A stretch of 64,000 bases of DNA from Geothrix limicola (GCF_030268085.1 NZ_BSDE01000005.1:1-64000), one strand, 5' to 3'. Numbered from the stretch's first letter, positions 41,765-50,765 are shown. Translations and numbers: made by a program. The notes: generated by a model not told the origin, from the sequence alone.

Positions 41765-42604
41765 TCACGCCGCTTCGGCGGATTTGACGCGGATCTCGCC
41801 GAAGGTCTCGCCCTGCACCAGCGAAATGCGGCCCGTGCGCACGAGTTCGAGGAGGGCCAGGAAGGTGAGCACCAGCTCCTCCCGAGTGCGGACCTCGCTC
41901 AGCAGGCCCTGGAAGGGCTTCCACAGGCCGTCCTGGAGGTTGCTCAGCACCTCCATCACCCGCTGCTCCAGCGTCTTGGGCTGGGTGCGAACCTGCACGG
42001 GCGGGGGCGGCATCAGGCGCTTCAGCGCCTCGCGGTAGGCGCCCAGGAGGTCGAAGAGCGTGGCGCGGATGGGCTCGTCCTCCACGCGCTTGTGGTCCTC
42101 CAGATCGATGCCGGGCGCGAAGGCGATCTTCTGCCAATCGGACTCGCGTTCCGACAGCACCACGGCGGCGGCCTTCACCTGCTGGTAGTCCAGCAGGCGC
42201 TGCACCAGCGCCTCGCGGGGATCCTCCTCGCCGCATTCCTGGGGCGGGCGGGGCAGCATGAGCCGCGACTTGATCTGCAGCAGCTGGGCCGCCATGGCCA
42301 CGAACTCCGCCGCGATCTCCAGGTTCAGCTCTTCCATGAGCTTCAGGTAGTCCATGTACTGGCGCGTCACATCGGCCATGGGCAGGTTCAGGATGTCCAG
42401 CTTCTGCTCGTGGATGAGGTGCAGCAGCAGGTCCAGCGGGCCGTCGAAGGCCGTGAGGTGGAGCGCCAGGCCGCGAAACTTCGTTTCAAAGCCCTTGGGA
42501 GGCTCGAAGGTTCGAGGCGTCTCCGGTGCAGGGGCCTCAACCGCCTCCGGCGCGGGCGCAACTTCAGCCACGGATTCGGGAACTTCCTGGGGGGTGTCGG
42601 ACAT
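41765..42604 (-). CDS. scpA: Segregation and condensation protein A (ScpA)
   Basis: Kleisin subunit of the Smc-ScpA-ScpB complex. The 279-residue product has an Ala/Pro/Glu-rich N-terminal extension (about 1-35), then the ScpA signature FDGPLDLLLHLIHEQKLDILNLPMADVTRQYMDYL, AAEFVAMAAQLLQIKSRLMLP and the C-terminal winged-helix region (LVLTFLALLELVRTGRISLVQGETFGEIRV). scpB is not adjacent, unlike in many genomes. First gene of a three-gene unit with two uncharacterised membrane proteins. Confidence 0.95.
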   Translation of the reverse strand: MSDTPQEVPESVAEVAPAPEAVEAPAPETPRTFEPPKGFETKFRGLALHLTAFDGPLDLLLHLIHEQKLDILNLPMADVTRQYMDYLKLMEELNLEIAAEFVAMAAQLLQIKSRLMLPRPPQECGEEDPREALVQRLLDYQQVKAAAVVLSERESDWQKIAFAPGIDLEDHKRVEDEPIRATLFDLLGAYREALKRLMPPPPVQVRTQPKTLEQRVMEVLSNLQDGLWKPFQGLLSEVRTREELVLTFLALLELVRTGRISLVQGETFGEIRVKSAEAA

Positions 42605-42661
42605 GGCTCCATTCTACCCGGGACGAAGACGGGAACATCGTTCGTGGAAAGGCGGGGTTTG

Positions 42662-42730
42662 CCACAGATAAACACAGATAAGGATGGGGATAAATTCCGG
42701 CCCGGCCCGGTTCTCCGAGTTCGTCTGTGG
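42662..42730. repeat. Intergenic palindromic element with CCACAGA/TCTGTGG ends
   Basis: A 69-bp stretch between scpA and lipA. Terminal inverted repeats CCACAGA and TCTGTGG enclose two ACAGATAA repeats, then GATGGGGATAAATTCC and a CCCGG-rich part. It looks non-coding, is distinctly A-rich on one side and resembles the dispersed 'CACAGAT-AACACAGAT' palindromic elements seen between genes in many environmental bacteria. A second, differently sequenced hairpin element is at 52670-52751. Confidence 0.5.
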
Positions 42731-42763
42731 TGATCCGCGGCGGATCCCCCACAATGGAGGGCT

Positions 42764-43648
42764 ATGGCGCGTCCTCCCGTCCTCCCCGGCCCCCGTCCCG
42801 ATTGGCTGAAGATCCGCGTGCCGGCCCCGGAAGTCGTCGCCGAGGTGGAGGGCCTGATCCGAGAGCAGCGGCTGGTGACGGTCTGCGAGGAGGCCCGCTG
42901 TCCGAACCTGCACGAATGCTGGGGCATCCACCGCACGGCCACCTTCATGCTCATGGGTGACATCTGCACGCGGCACTGCGGCTTCTGCAATGTCGGCAAG
43001 GGGAAGCCCGGCACCCTGGACCCCGACGAACCCCAGCGGGTGGCCGAGGCCGTGGCCCGGCTCGGCCTGAAGTTCGCCGTGGTCACCTCCGTCAACCGCG
43101 ACGACCTGCCCGATGGCGGCGCGGCGCATTTCGCGGCCACCATCCAGTGGATCCGCACCCTGTCGCCCCACTGCGGCATCGAAGTGCTCATCCCCGATTT
43201 CCGCGGCAGCGAAGCGGCCCTCCGGACCGTTCTGGACGCGCGTCCCGACGTGCTGAACCACAACGTGGAGACCGTGCCGCACCTCTACAGGCGCGTGCGG
43301 CCCGATGCCGACTACGCCCAGAGCCTGGAAGTCCTTCGCCGCACGGCCGAGTGGCGGGACGTGCATGCGCCGGCCATGCGCGTGAAGAGCGGCATCATGG
43401 TGGGCCTGGGCGAAACGCCTGATCAGGTGCTTGAACTGATGGCCGACTGGCGGCGCCACCGCGTGGACATCGCCACCCTCGGACAATACCTGCCGCCCTC
43501 GGAGTTGCACCTTCCCCTGCACCGCTTCGTGGAACCCAGCGAGTTCGACATGTACCGCCAGAAGGGCCTGGAGATGGGCTTCCAGCGCGTGGAGTCGGCG
43601 CCCCTGGTGCGCTCCAGCTACCACGCCGGAGAAGGCTACGGAGCCTGA
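42764..43648 (+). CDS. lipA: Lipoyl synthase LipA
   Basis: Radical SAM enzyme inserting two sulfurs into octanoyl groups bound to lipoyl domains. The 294-residue product has both [4Fe-4S] motifs: the auxiliary cluster CEEARCPNLHECW and the radical SAM CTRHCGFCNV, with HRTATFMLMGDIC between. NHNVETVPHLYRRVRP, KSGIMVGLGE and the C-terminal RSSYHAGEGY are also present; the penultimate Ser-Ser-Tyr supplies the auxiliary-cluster serine ligand. GGAGG precedes the ATG closely. No lipB or lplA is nearby. The convergent neighbour encodes a lipoyl-domain protein, 38 bp away. Confidence 0.96.
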   Translation: MARPPVLPGPRPDWLKIRVPAPEVVAEVEGLIREQRLVTVCEEARCPNLHECWGIHRTATFMLMGDICTRHCGFCNVGKGKPGTLDPDEPQRVAEAVARLGLKFAVVTSVNRDDLPDGGAAHFAATIQWIRTLSPHCGIEVLIPDFRGSEAALRTVLDARPDVLNHNVETVPHLYRRVRPDADYAQSLEVLRRTAEWRDVHAPAMRVKSGIMVGLGETPDQVLELMADWRRHRVDIATLGQYLPPSELHLPLHRFVEPSEFDMYRQKGLEMGFQRVESAPLVRSSYHAGEGYGA

Positions 43649-43686
43649 GCCCCGCTGCCTTCGCCGGCTGATGGCGCTCCCGGGCT

Positions 43687-44808
43687 CTAGACCTGGGCGT
43701 GGACGTTCATGTTCAGGAACTTCTGTTCGAAGGCCGCCCAATCCAGCGTGCCCGCGCCCTGGGCGCCTTCGGGCGTGCGGAACCGGGTGATCTCCTCCTG
43801 GTACCAGTCGATGACCGGCTTGCCGATCTTCAGCGTGCCCAGTTCTGAAGCGAGGTCGCTGGGGGTCAGCAGGCAGACCCAGCCGCGATCGTAGGGGCTG
43901 TGGATGAGTTCGGCCGGGTCGGTCTTCAGGCCCGCATTGTCATGCTCGATCCGGCCGGAGATCGGCGCGGCGACGTGAACGATGCCCGCGGCACCCTTGA
44001 GGCTGAAGAGCGTGTCACCCTGCTTCACGGCCTTGCCCCGTTCGGGCAGCGTGATTTCCTTCACGGTGCCCAGGGCCTTGCTGATGAAGTCGTCGATGCC
44101 GATGCGCACCTGGCCCTCGGGCTCGATGCGGACCCAGGCGTGGCCGGGAGACAGGAAGGCGCCACCGGGCACGCAGAATTCGGTCGCCGGCACCACCTCG
44201 GCCATTTCCGGAGCCACCACGCGAACGTTGGGCAGCTTGGCTGCTTCGAGCCTCGCCTCGCGCTTGATGAGCAGCTTCCGGGCGAACTCGCCGAGTTCAT
44301 CGGCCGTGAAGGGCTTCTGCACATATTCACAGGCGCCCTGCTGCAGCGTCTGGACGGCGGTCTCGATGCTGCCGTAGCCCGTGATTACCACCACATCCAT
44401 GTCGGGGCGCAGGTGCTTCACGGACTTCACCACCTCCACGCCGTCCATGTCCGGCATCTTCAAGTCGGTGAAGACGAAATCGTAGTCGTGGCGCTGGATC
44501 AGGCCCAGGGCCTCGGGGCCGTGCTCCACCGTGTCCACACTGAACCCTTCGAGCACGAGGATGCGCCGGAAGGAATCGAGCACCACGGCCTCGTCGTCCA
44601 CGGCGAGGATACGTGCCTTGGGATTGGGCACCTCGACCCGCTTGAGACTCTTGGCCTCGTGGGTGAAATCGAGGCGGATGGAGGTGTTCAGGACGGCCTC
44701 GCGGGCCTGGCGCGCGCGCTTCTCCTGCATGCGCCGCAGGTTGGTACGCACGAGGAAGTCAATGCCGACGAAGGCCACGAACATGAATAGGATCAGAACG
44801 GCGGTCAT
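43687..44808 (-). CDS. Membrane-anchored response regulator receiver fused to a GcvH-like lipoyl domain
   Basis: 373 residues. One N-terminal membrane helix (about 2-20) and a basic linker. A receiver domain (about 65-180) follows, with acidic pair DD, phosphoacceptor Asp115 in FTDLKMPDMDG, Thr in ITGYGS and Lys165 in QKPF. A complete GcvH-like domain (about 215-340) comes next: GHAWVRIEPEGQVRIGIDDF, LGTVKEITLPERGKAVKQGD, the lipoyl site SLKGAAG with Lys271, APISGRIEHDN and SPYDRGWVCLL. Lys271 aligns with the lipoylated lysine of glycine-cleavage H protein. There is no DNA-binding domain, so output is not ordinary transcription control. ATG at 44808 has GGAGG 6 nt upstream. Last gene of the redox operon, 4-9 bp after the kinase. 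Confidence 0.88.
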   Translation of the reverse strand: MTAVLILFMFVAFVGIDFLVRTNLRRMQEKRARQAREAVLNTSIRLDFTHEAKSLKRVEVPNPKARILAVDDEAVVLDSFRRILVLEGFSVDTVEHGPEALGLIQRHDYDFVFTDLKMPDMDGVEVVKSVKHLRPDMDVVVITGYGSIETAVQTLQQGACEYVQKPFTADELGEFARKLLIKREARLEAAKLPNVRVVAPEMAEVVPATEFCVPGGAFLSPGHAWVRIEPEGQVRIGIDDFISKALGTVKEITLPERGKAVKQGDTLFSLKGAAGIVHVAAPISGRIEHDNAGLKTDPAELIHSPYDRGWVCLLTPSDLASELGTLKIGKPVIDWYQEEITRFRTPEGAQGAGTLDWAAFEQKFLNMNVHAQV

Positions 44809-44817
44809 GACCACCTC

Positions 44818-46344
44818 CTAGGTGAGGGTTGGAATGATGGGTTTGCCGATTTCGGAGCCGGGGACCGTGGGCAGGCGCAGCGTGAAGCAGGTCCCCTGGC
44901 CGGGCTCGCTCTGCGCCTCCAGGGACCCGCCGTGGGCCTCTACGATGCCCCAGCTGACCGCCAGGCCCAGGCCCGTGCCGTGATTGCCCTTGGTGGTGAA
45001 GAAGGGTTCGAAGATGCGCGGAAGGTCCTCGGCGGGAATGCCGTAGCCGCTGTCCTGCAGGAGGAATTCGATGGAATCTGAGGGCCCGGGGCGGGTCGTC
45101 GCTCGAATGGTGCCGCCCTCGGTCCCGATGGCATCCGCCGCGTTCAGCAGGAGGTTCACGATCACCTGTTCGATCTGATTCGCGTCCGCGTGGGCCGTCG
45201 GAAGGTCCTGGGCCAGGTCGAGGGAGAGATCCACGTGGTTCAGCGACAGCTGGGTCATCACCACGGACACGGATTTCCGGATCACGTCATTGAGGTCCAT
45301 GGGCTTGCGGGCCGGAGCCGCGGGCCTTGCGAAGTCCAGCAGGCCACGGATGATGCCTCGGCAGCGCACCGTCTCGCGCACGATCACGTCCAGATCCTCA
45401 CAGGCGGAGGCGTCGTGCTCCATGCGCTTGCGCAGGAGTGAGGCGTAGCTCAGCACGCCCGTCAGGGGGTTGTTGATCTCGTGGGCGATGCCGGCCGCCA
45501 AGCGGCCCACGGAGGCGAGCTTGTCGGCCTGGGCCAGCTGGCGGTGGGTATCCGCCAGTTTGCCTGTCATCTCGTTGAAGGCCGCCGCGAGCTGGCTGAG
45601 CTCGTGCCGGCCGTTCACGGGAATGGTGCTTCCCAGATCGCCCTCACTCACGCGGCGCGTGCCTTCGACGAGCGCCGCCACCGGACGCACCACCAGGCGG
45701 CGGTTGAGCCACCAGAGCATGGAACTGCCGGCGAGGATGGCGAGGATCGCCGACGATACGATCACCATGCGGCTGTGGGCGATTTCGCGATCCACCTCGT
45801 CGAGGGAGACGTTCACATCCAGCACGCCCAGCAGGCTCTGCTTGGCGCTGTGGGCATGGCAGGCGGCGGTGGAGCAGGAGGGTTCGTTAGGGATGGGCGC
45901 GATGACGCCCAGGACCCGCGCTCCGTCCGCGGTCCGGAAGGTGCGCGCGCGGGCCTGGATCTCCAGGCGCTCCAGGGGCCTGCCCTCCGCGTGGCAGGCG
46001 TAGCAGGCCTCACCGCGGATATCCAGGCTGGTGCCGATCTCCTCCGCCGCGGAGGAGAACATGATCTTGCCTTCCTTGTTGAAGACCCGCACTTTCCGGA
46101 TGCCCTGCTCCTGCAGCCCGCCGACGGAGCGGATCTGCCGGTGCAGGTTCTCCCGGCGGTTCTCGAGCATGTCGAAATGGGTCGAGCTGCGGATGGTTTC
46201 ACTGAGCTGGTCGGCGCTGCGGGTGCGCTCGGCCAGCAGTTGCGCGGTGTGCGACCGCAGGACGGCCACGGCCATCCCGCCGATCACCAGCGCCGTCGCG
46301 AGGCCGGCGCCGAAGATCAGACGGGTGCCGATGCGGGTTCGCAT
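44818..46344 (-). CDS. Sensor histidine kinase with two c-type haem motifs in its periplasmic domain
   Basis: 508 residues. First membrane helix about 9-29. The periplasmic sensor (30-190) contains CYACH (Cys114-His118) and CSTAACH (Cys157-His163), a CxxCH and a CX4CH covalent haem-binding motif. A second membrane helix (about 193-214) leads to a HAMP domain, then HisKA with GRLAAGIAHEINNPLTG (His288). The HATPase domain has N box QVIVNLLLNAADAI and G boxes DSGYGIP and GTGLGLAVSWGIVEAHGG. Periplasmic haem-c sensors of redox potential are known in Geobacter-type signalling proteins. Expected partner: the receiver-GcvH protein encoded next. It follows the NrfD gene after 3 bp. Confidence 0.9.
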   Translation of the reverse strand: MRTRIGTRLIFGAGLATALVIGGMAVAVLRSHTAQLLAERTRSADQLSETIRSSTHFDMLENRRENLHRQIRSVGGLQEQGIRKVRVFNKEGKIMFSSAAEEIGTSLDIRGEACYACHAEGRPLERLEIQARARTFRTADGARVLGVIAPIPNEPSCSTAACHAHSAKQSLLGVLDVNVSLDEVDREIAHSRMVIVSSAILAILAGSSMLWWLNRRLVVRPVAALVEGTRRVSEGDLGSTIPVNGRHELSQLAAAFNEMTGKLADTHRQLAQADKLASVGRLAAGIAHEINNPLTGVLSYASLLRKRMEHDASACEDLDVIVRETVRCRGIIRGLLDFARPAAPARKPMDLNDVIRKSVSVVMTQLSLNHVDLSLDLAQDLPTAHADANQIEQVIVNLLLNAADAIGTEGGTIRATTRPGPSDSIEFLLQDSGYGIPAEDLPRIFEPFFTTKGNHGTGLGLAVSWGIVEAHGGSLEAQSEPGQGTCFTLRLPTVPGSEIGKPIIPTLT

Positions 46345-46347
46345 GGC

Positions 46348-47520
46348 TCAGGCCCCTGTTCCCGGCAGCTTGGGACTGGCCAAGGGGCCGTCGGGAAAGA
46401 TCGGGAAGGTCCGCACTGCGAAGGCGAAGACCGCCATGCCCGTCGCCACGAGGCCCAGGGACACGATGACTTCCATGCCCGAAGGCAGGTAGCGGACGCC
46501 GGAGGCGGCTTCCATGCCCGTGATGCTCACGTTCAGGCGGTTCATCACGAAGCCGAGCACCGCCATGAAGGCCCCGGCCACCAGCCAGTCCGGGTTGGAG
46601 CGCAGGCGGCGGAAGGACATCAGCACCACCGGGAGGATGACGCCCAGGCTGAATTCGAGGAGGAACATCTTCCCCTCGTACCCGAATTCAAGGATGCTGC
46701 CGAAGGCATGGTTGCGGCGGATCGCCTGGATGCGCATGAGTCCGTAGATGCCGAGCGCGACGACCATCCCGCGGGCGAGCGGTTCGAGCAGGTCCAGCTC
46801 CAGATGACGCTGGAAGGCCCGCCCGCTCAGGTAGGATTCGAGAATCATCATGCCGATGCCCGCGCCGATGGCGGAGATGTAGAAGTGGAGCGGCAGCATG
46901 GGGGAATACCAGAGCGGATGCAGCTTGCTCGGCACGATGAGGTAGAGGGATCCCAGCGAGGACTGGTGCAGGGTCGAGAGGATCACGCCGAGGATGACGA
47001 GGGGCGTGATGAGGCGGTGGATGAGCCGCGCCGGAGCATGGAACCCGAAACGTTCGAAGACCACCGGCGAAAACTCCACGGCCAGCACGGTGGTGTAGAG
47101 CATCACGCACCAGGCCACCTCGAACATGACGGAGTGCGGATTCCAGTAGACGATGGCGTGCCAGATGCGCCATGGCTGGCCCAGATCCAGCAGCAGGGCC
47201 ACGATGACGAAGGCGTAACCGAGGAAACCCGTCAGGATCGTGGGCCGCACGATGGGCTCGAAGCGCTTCAGGTTGAAGAGGTGGACGATGGCCGTGAGCG
47301 TGAAGGCGCCGGCGGCAAGCCCCACCCCGCAGAGCAGGTCGAAGCCGATCCAGAGCCCCCAGGGGAACTGGTTGCTTAGGTTGGTGACCGCGCCCAGCCC
47401 CTTGGTGAAGCGGATCACGGTGACGGCGCAGAAGGCCAGGAACAGGACGACAAAGATCGCCGTCCAGAAGCCGGGGCGGAATCGGCGCGGCAGAGTCGCG
47501 GCGGCAGCGGCGATGTTCAT
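46348..47520 (-). CDS. NrfD/HybB-type polysulfide-reductase-like quinone membrane subunit
   Basis: 390-residue integral membrane protein with about ten helices. NrfD-family proteins exchange electrons or protons with menaquinone in complexes such as hydrogenase 2, nitrite reductase and Qrc. Family features include GLWIGFDLLCGVGLAAGAFTLTAIVHLF, LLLDLGQPWRIWHAIVYWNPHSVMFEVAWCVMLYTTVLAVEF and LHQSSLGSLYLIVPSKLHPLWYSPMLPLHFYISAIGAGIGMMI. These place it nearest HybB. The ATG overlaps the ferredoxin-subunit stop by 4 bp (ATGA). No hydrogenase, molybdopterin or multihaem catalytic subunit is encoded nearby. Confidence 0.9.
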   Translation of the reverse strand: MNIAAAAATLPRRFRPGFWTAIFVVLFLAFCAVTVIRFTKGLGAVTNLSNQFPWGLWIGFDLLCGVGLAAGAFTLTAIVHLFNLKRFEPIVRPTILTGFLGYAFVIVALLLDLGQPWRIWHAIVYWNPHSVMFEVAWCVMLYTTVLAVEFSPVVFERFGFHAPARLIHRLITPLVILGVILSTLHQSSLGSLYLIVPSKLHPLWYSPMLPLHFYISAIGAGIGMMILESYLSGRAFQRHLELDLLEPLARGMVVALGIYGLMRIQAIRRNHAFGSILEFGYEGKMFLLEFSLGVILPVVLMSFRRLRSNPDWLVAGAFMAVLGFVMNRLNVSITGMEAASGVRYLPSGMEVIVSLGLVATGMAVFAFAVRTFPIFPDGPLASPKLPGTGA

Positions 47521-48269
47521 GATCGGTCCTCCCGTCCATTGGTATGGTTCGCGGCCTTCGCCACGGCTTCCCGGCGCGCGGTGATCCAGTGCACGCCATA
47601 CAGGAAGACGCCCCAGACGCCGACGAAATCAGGGATGTTGGAAAGCACCTGCCAGGTGCGCATGGCCGGCGGATCCGCGGGCAGGTTCGACTTCAGGCCG
47701 AGTTTCTCGAATGGCACGCTGGAAATCATCATCACCGAGGTGCCGCCGGCCTCCGTGAGGCCGTAGATCTGGTTCACGTAATCGCCGGGCTTCTGGCGGA
47801 TGCGCGTCCTGGCCTCCCAGATCAGATCCTCCTTCTTGCCGAAGGTGGTGGCGCCGTACTGGCAGGCTTCGGCGCAGGCGGTGGGCTTACCGTCCTTGAC
47901 CCGGCCTGCGCACATGATGCACTTGCCGACGACGGGAACCGGGCGGTCCCACTGGTATTTCGGGATCTCGAAGGGACAGGCCATCATGCAGTAGCGGCAG
48001 CCCATGCAGCGCTCGGCGTCATAGACCACGGGGCCATCCGGCGTCTTCTTCAGCGCCGCGACAGGACACACGGAAGCACAGGTGGGCACTTCGCAGTGCA
48101 TGCACAGGCGGCGGACGTTGAGACCTTCGTGCTCGTGGACCGTGGTCCACGTGTAGGCCGTCAACACCTCCTCTACCTGGCCTGGTAGCTTGTTCTGCTC
48201 CTTGCATGCGGAGCTGCAGGCGCCGCAACCGATGCAGCGCGTGGCGTCGATGAGAAGGCCCATGCCCAT
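47517..48269 (-). CDS. Four-cluster ferredoxin-like iron-sulfur subunit (DmsB/HybA/NrfC type)
   Basis: 250 residues with four Cys clusters: CIGCGACSSAC (from Cys12), CMHCEVPTCASVC, CMGCRYCMMACPF and CIMCAGRVKDGKPTACAEAC. Together they hold up to four [4Fe-4S] clusters. The C-terminal helix DFVGVWGVFLYGVHWI probably anchors it to the membrane, as in HybA. It has no Tat or Sec signal, unlike HybA, so it may face the cytoplasm. The start at 48269 follows AGGAGA with 4-nt spacing; the open frame upstream to 48482 is AT-rich leader. First gene of the four-gene operon and expected electron partner of the NrfD-like protein. Confidence 0.9.
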   Translation of the reverse strand: MGMGLLIDATRCIGCGACSSACKEQNKLPGQVEEVLTAYTWTTVHEHEGLNVRRLCMHCEVPTCASVCPVAALKKTPDGPVVYDAERCMGCRYCMMACPFEIPKYQWDRPVPVVGKCIMCAGRVKDGKPTACAEACQYGATTFGKKEDLIWEARTRIRQKPGDYVNQIYGLTEAGGTSVMMISSVPFEKLGLKSNLPADPPAMRTWQVLSNIPDFVGVWGVFLYGVHWITARREAVAKAANHTNGREDRS

Positions 48270-48326
48270 GGGTTCTCCTGCCTGATCAATCGCCCTCGAG
48301 AGGGATTCCCGGGGGATTCGGTTGGA

Positions 48327-48355
48327 AGCATGCGCCCGGCCAATTCGATAGTCAA
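48327..48355 (-). promoter_or_regulatory. Candidate sigma-70 promoter of the redox operon
   Basis: On the minus strand TTGACT (48355-48350), a 17-nt spacer and CATGCT (48332-48327). The -35 is 5/6 to consensus, the -10 weak, which suits an activated promoter. The start would be near 48320, about 50 nt before the first ATG. Confidence 0.42.
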
Positions 48356-48375
48356 CCCTCTGGTAGTAATTAAAA

Positions 48376-48388
48376 ACAACTTTGTTGT
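48376..48388. promoter_or_regulatory. Palindrome ACAAC-TTT-GTTGT, possible activator site
   Basis: Perfect 5-bp inverted repeat around TTT in AT-rich DNA. Its centre lies about 62 bp upstream of the transcription start predicted from the neighbouring promoter, the usual distance for a class I activator. It does not match FNR or CRP half-sites, so the binding protein is unknown. Confidence 0.35.
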
Positions 48389-48560
48389 CATTATTAAGAT
48401 AAAAGCCCGAGAGGTGGCCTTCATCTAGAGATAAACAGGGGTATTTTGAATTAGGGACTTCGATAGGTTTTGATTTTTGCAAATTCCCCCAAGAGGTCCA
48501 CTAAGTTGCGCCGAAGCCTCCGTGGGCCAAGCCCTCCTTCGTGTACGCTGCAAAGAAAAA

Positions 48561-48578
48561 GCCCCGCTTGCGCGGGGC
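48561..48578 (-). terminator. Rho-independent terminator of groESL
   Basis: GCCCCGC-N4-GCGGGGC, followed on the minus strand by TTTTTCTTTG. It lies 29 bp after the groEL stop. Confidence 0.9.
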
Positions 48579-48606
48579 CTTTTCTCGAACCGCAGGTCGC
48601 GGCTGA

Positions 48607-50262
<1,656 letters not shown>

Positions 50263-50550
50263 TTAGCCGACGATCGCGAGGATTTCGTCTTCGCGCACGA
50301 TCACGTGGTCGACGCCGTCGATCTTCACTTCCGTGCCGCTGTACTTGCCGATCAGCACCTTCTGGCCGGCCTTGACGGACATCGGATTGCGCGTGCCGTT
50401 GTCGTTGATCTTGCCTTCGCCGACGGCCACCACTTCAGCCTCCATGGGCTTCTCCTTGGCGGTGTCGGGGATGATGATGCCGCCCTTGACGGTTTCAGCG
50501 GCGTCGACGCGCTTCAGCACGACGCGGTCGGACAGGGGCTTGATGGCCAT
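50263..50550 (-). CDS. groES: 10 kDa co-chaperonin GroES
   Basis: Lid of the GroEL chamber. The 95-residue product has IKPLSDRVVLKRVDAAETVKGGIIIPDTAKEKP, including the mobile loop, then GKYSGTEVKIDGVDHVIVREDEILAIV. The start at 50550 has AAGGAGG directly upstream. First gene of the bicistronic groES-groEL operon, with promoter and CIRCE within 100 bp. Confidence 0.98.
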   Translation of the reverse strand: MAIKPLSDRVVLKRVDAAETVKGGIIIPDTAKEKPMEAEVVAVGEGKINDNGTRNPMSVKAGQKVLIGKYSGTEVKIDGVDHVIVREDEILAIVG

Positions 50551-50595
50551 GGGACCTCCTTGGAAAGAGATGAGGTGAGAGAGCAAAAGGAGCTG

Positions 50596-50622
50596 TTAGC
50601 ACTCACCAACAGCGAGTGCCAA
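50596..50622. promoter_or_regulatory. CIRCE operator (HrcA binding site) of groESL
   Basis: TTAGCACTC-N9-GAGTGCCAA, differing from the CIRCE consensus (TTAGCACTC-N9-GAGTGCTAA) by one base. It lies just downstream of the predicted -10, where HrcA would block transcription. Confidence 0.95.
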
Positions 50623-50651
50623 AGTCTCCCATTCGCTGGAACCTGAGTCAA
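50623..50651 (-). promoter_or_regulatory. groESL promoter
   Basis: Minus strand TTGACT (50651-50646), 17-nt spacer, GAGACT (50628-50623), followed immediately by CIRCE. The -35 is strong and the -10 moderate. Confidence 0.6.
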
Positions 50652-50753
50652 GTCGAATTAGGCGCGTTGCGAAAAAATCTTAGTCTTCAGGATTAGATTT
50701 TCTTCTTCTATTGCCGCCAATGGAAAGCCCCCCTCGGTTTTCTCGCGGAGGTG

Positions 50754-50759
50754 TAGCCT
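50754..50759 (+). promoter_or_regulatory. -10-like hexamer before the C4 zinc-ribbon gene
   Basis: TAGCCT, 6 nt before the ATG at 50766, with no ribosome binding site at useful distance (GGAGG is 15 nt upstream of the ATG). It fits the leaderless pattern described in the findings. Confidence 0.33.
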
Positions 50760-50765
50760 CAATCC

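Larger units (their letters stand above)
48270..48606. other. 337-bp intergenic region before the redox operon
   Basis: The part at about 48355-48480 is strikingly AT-rich against its surroundings. It holds a promoter (48327-48355, minus), an upstream 13-bp palindrome (48376-48388) and, at the far end, the groEL terminator (48561-48578). No gene can be supported; a minus open frame running through it merely extends the ferredoxin-subunit gene. Confidence 0.6.

Noticed and set aside
45481-47379. 632-codon plus-strand open frame
   Set aside because: Antisense to the di-haem kinase and NrfD genes; extremely His/Asp/Glu-rich translation typical of reversed coding strands.
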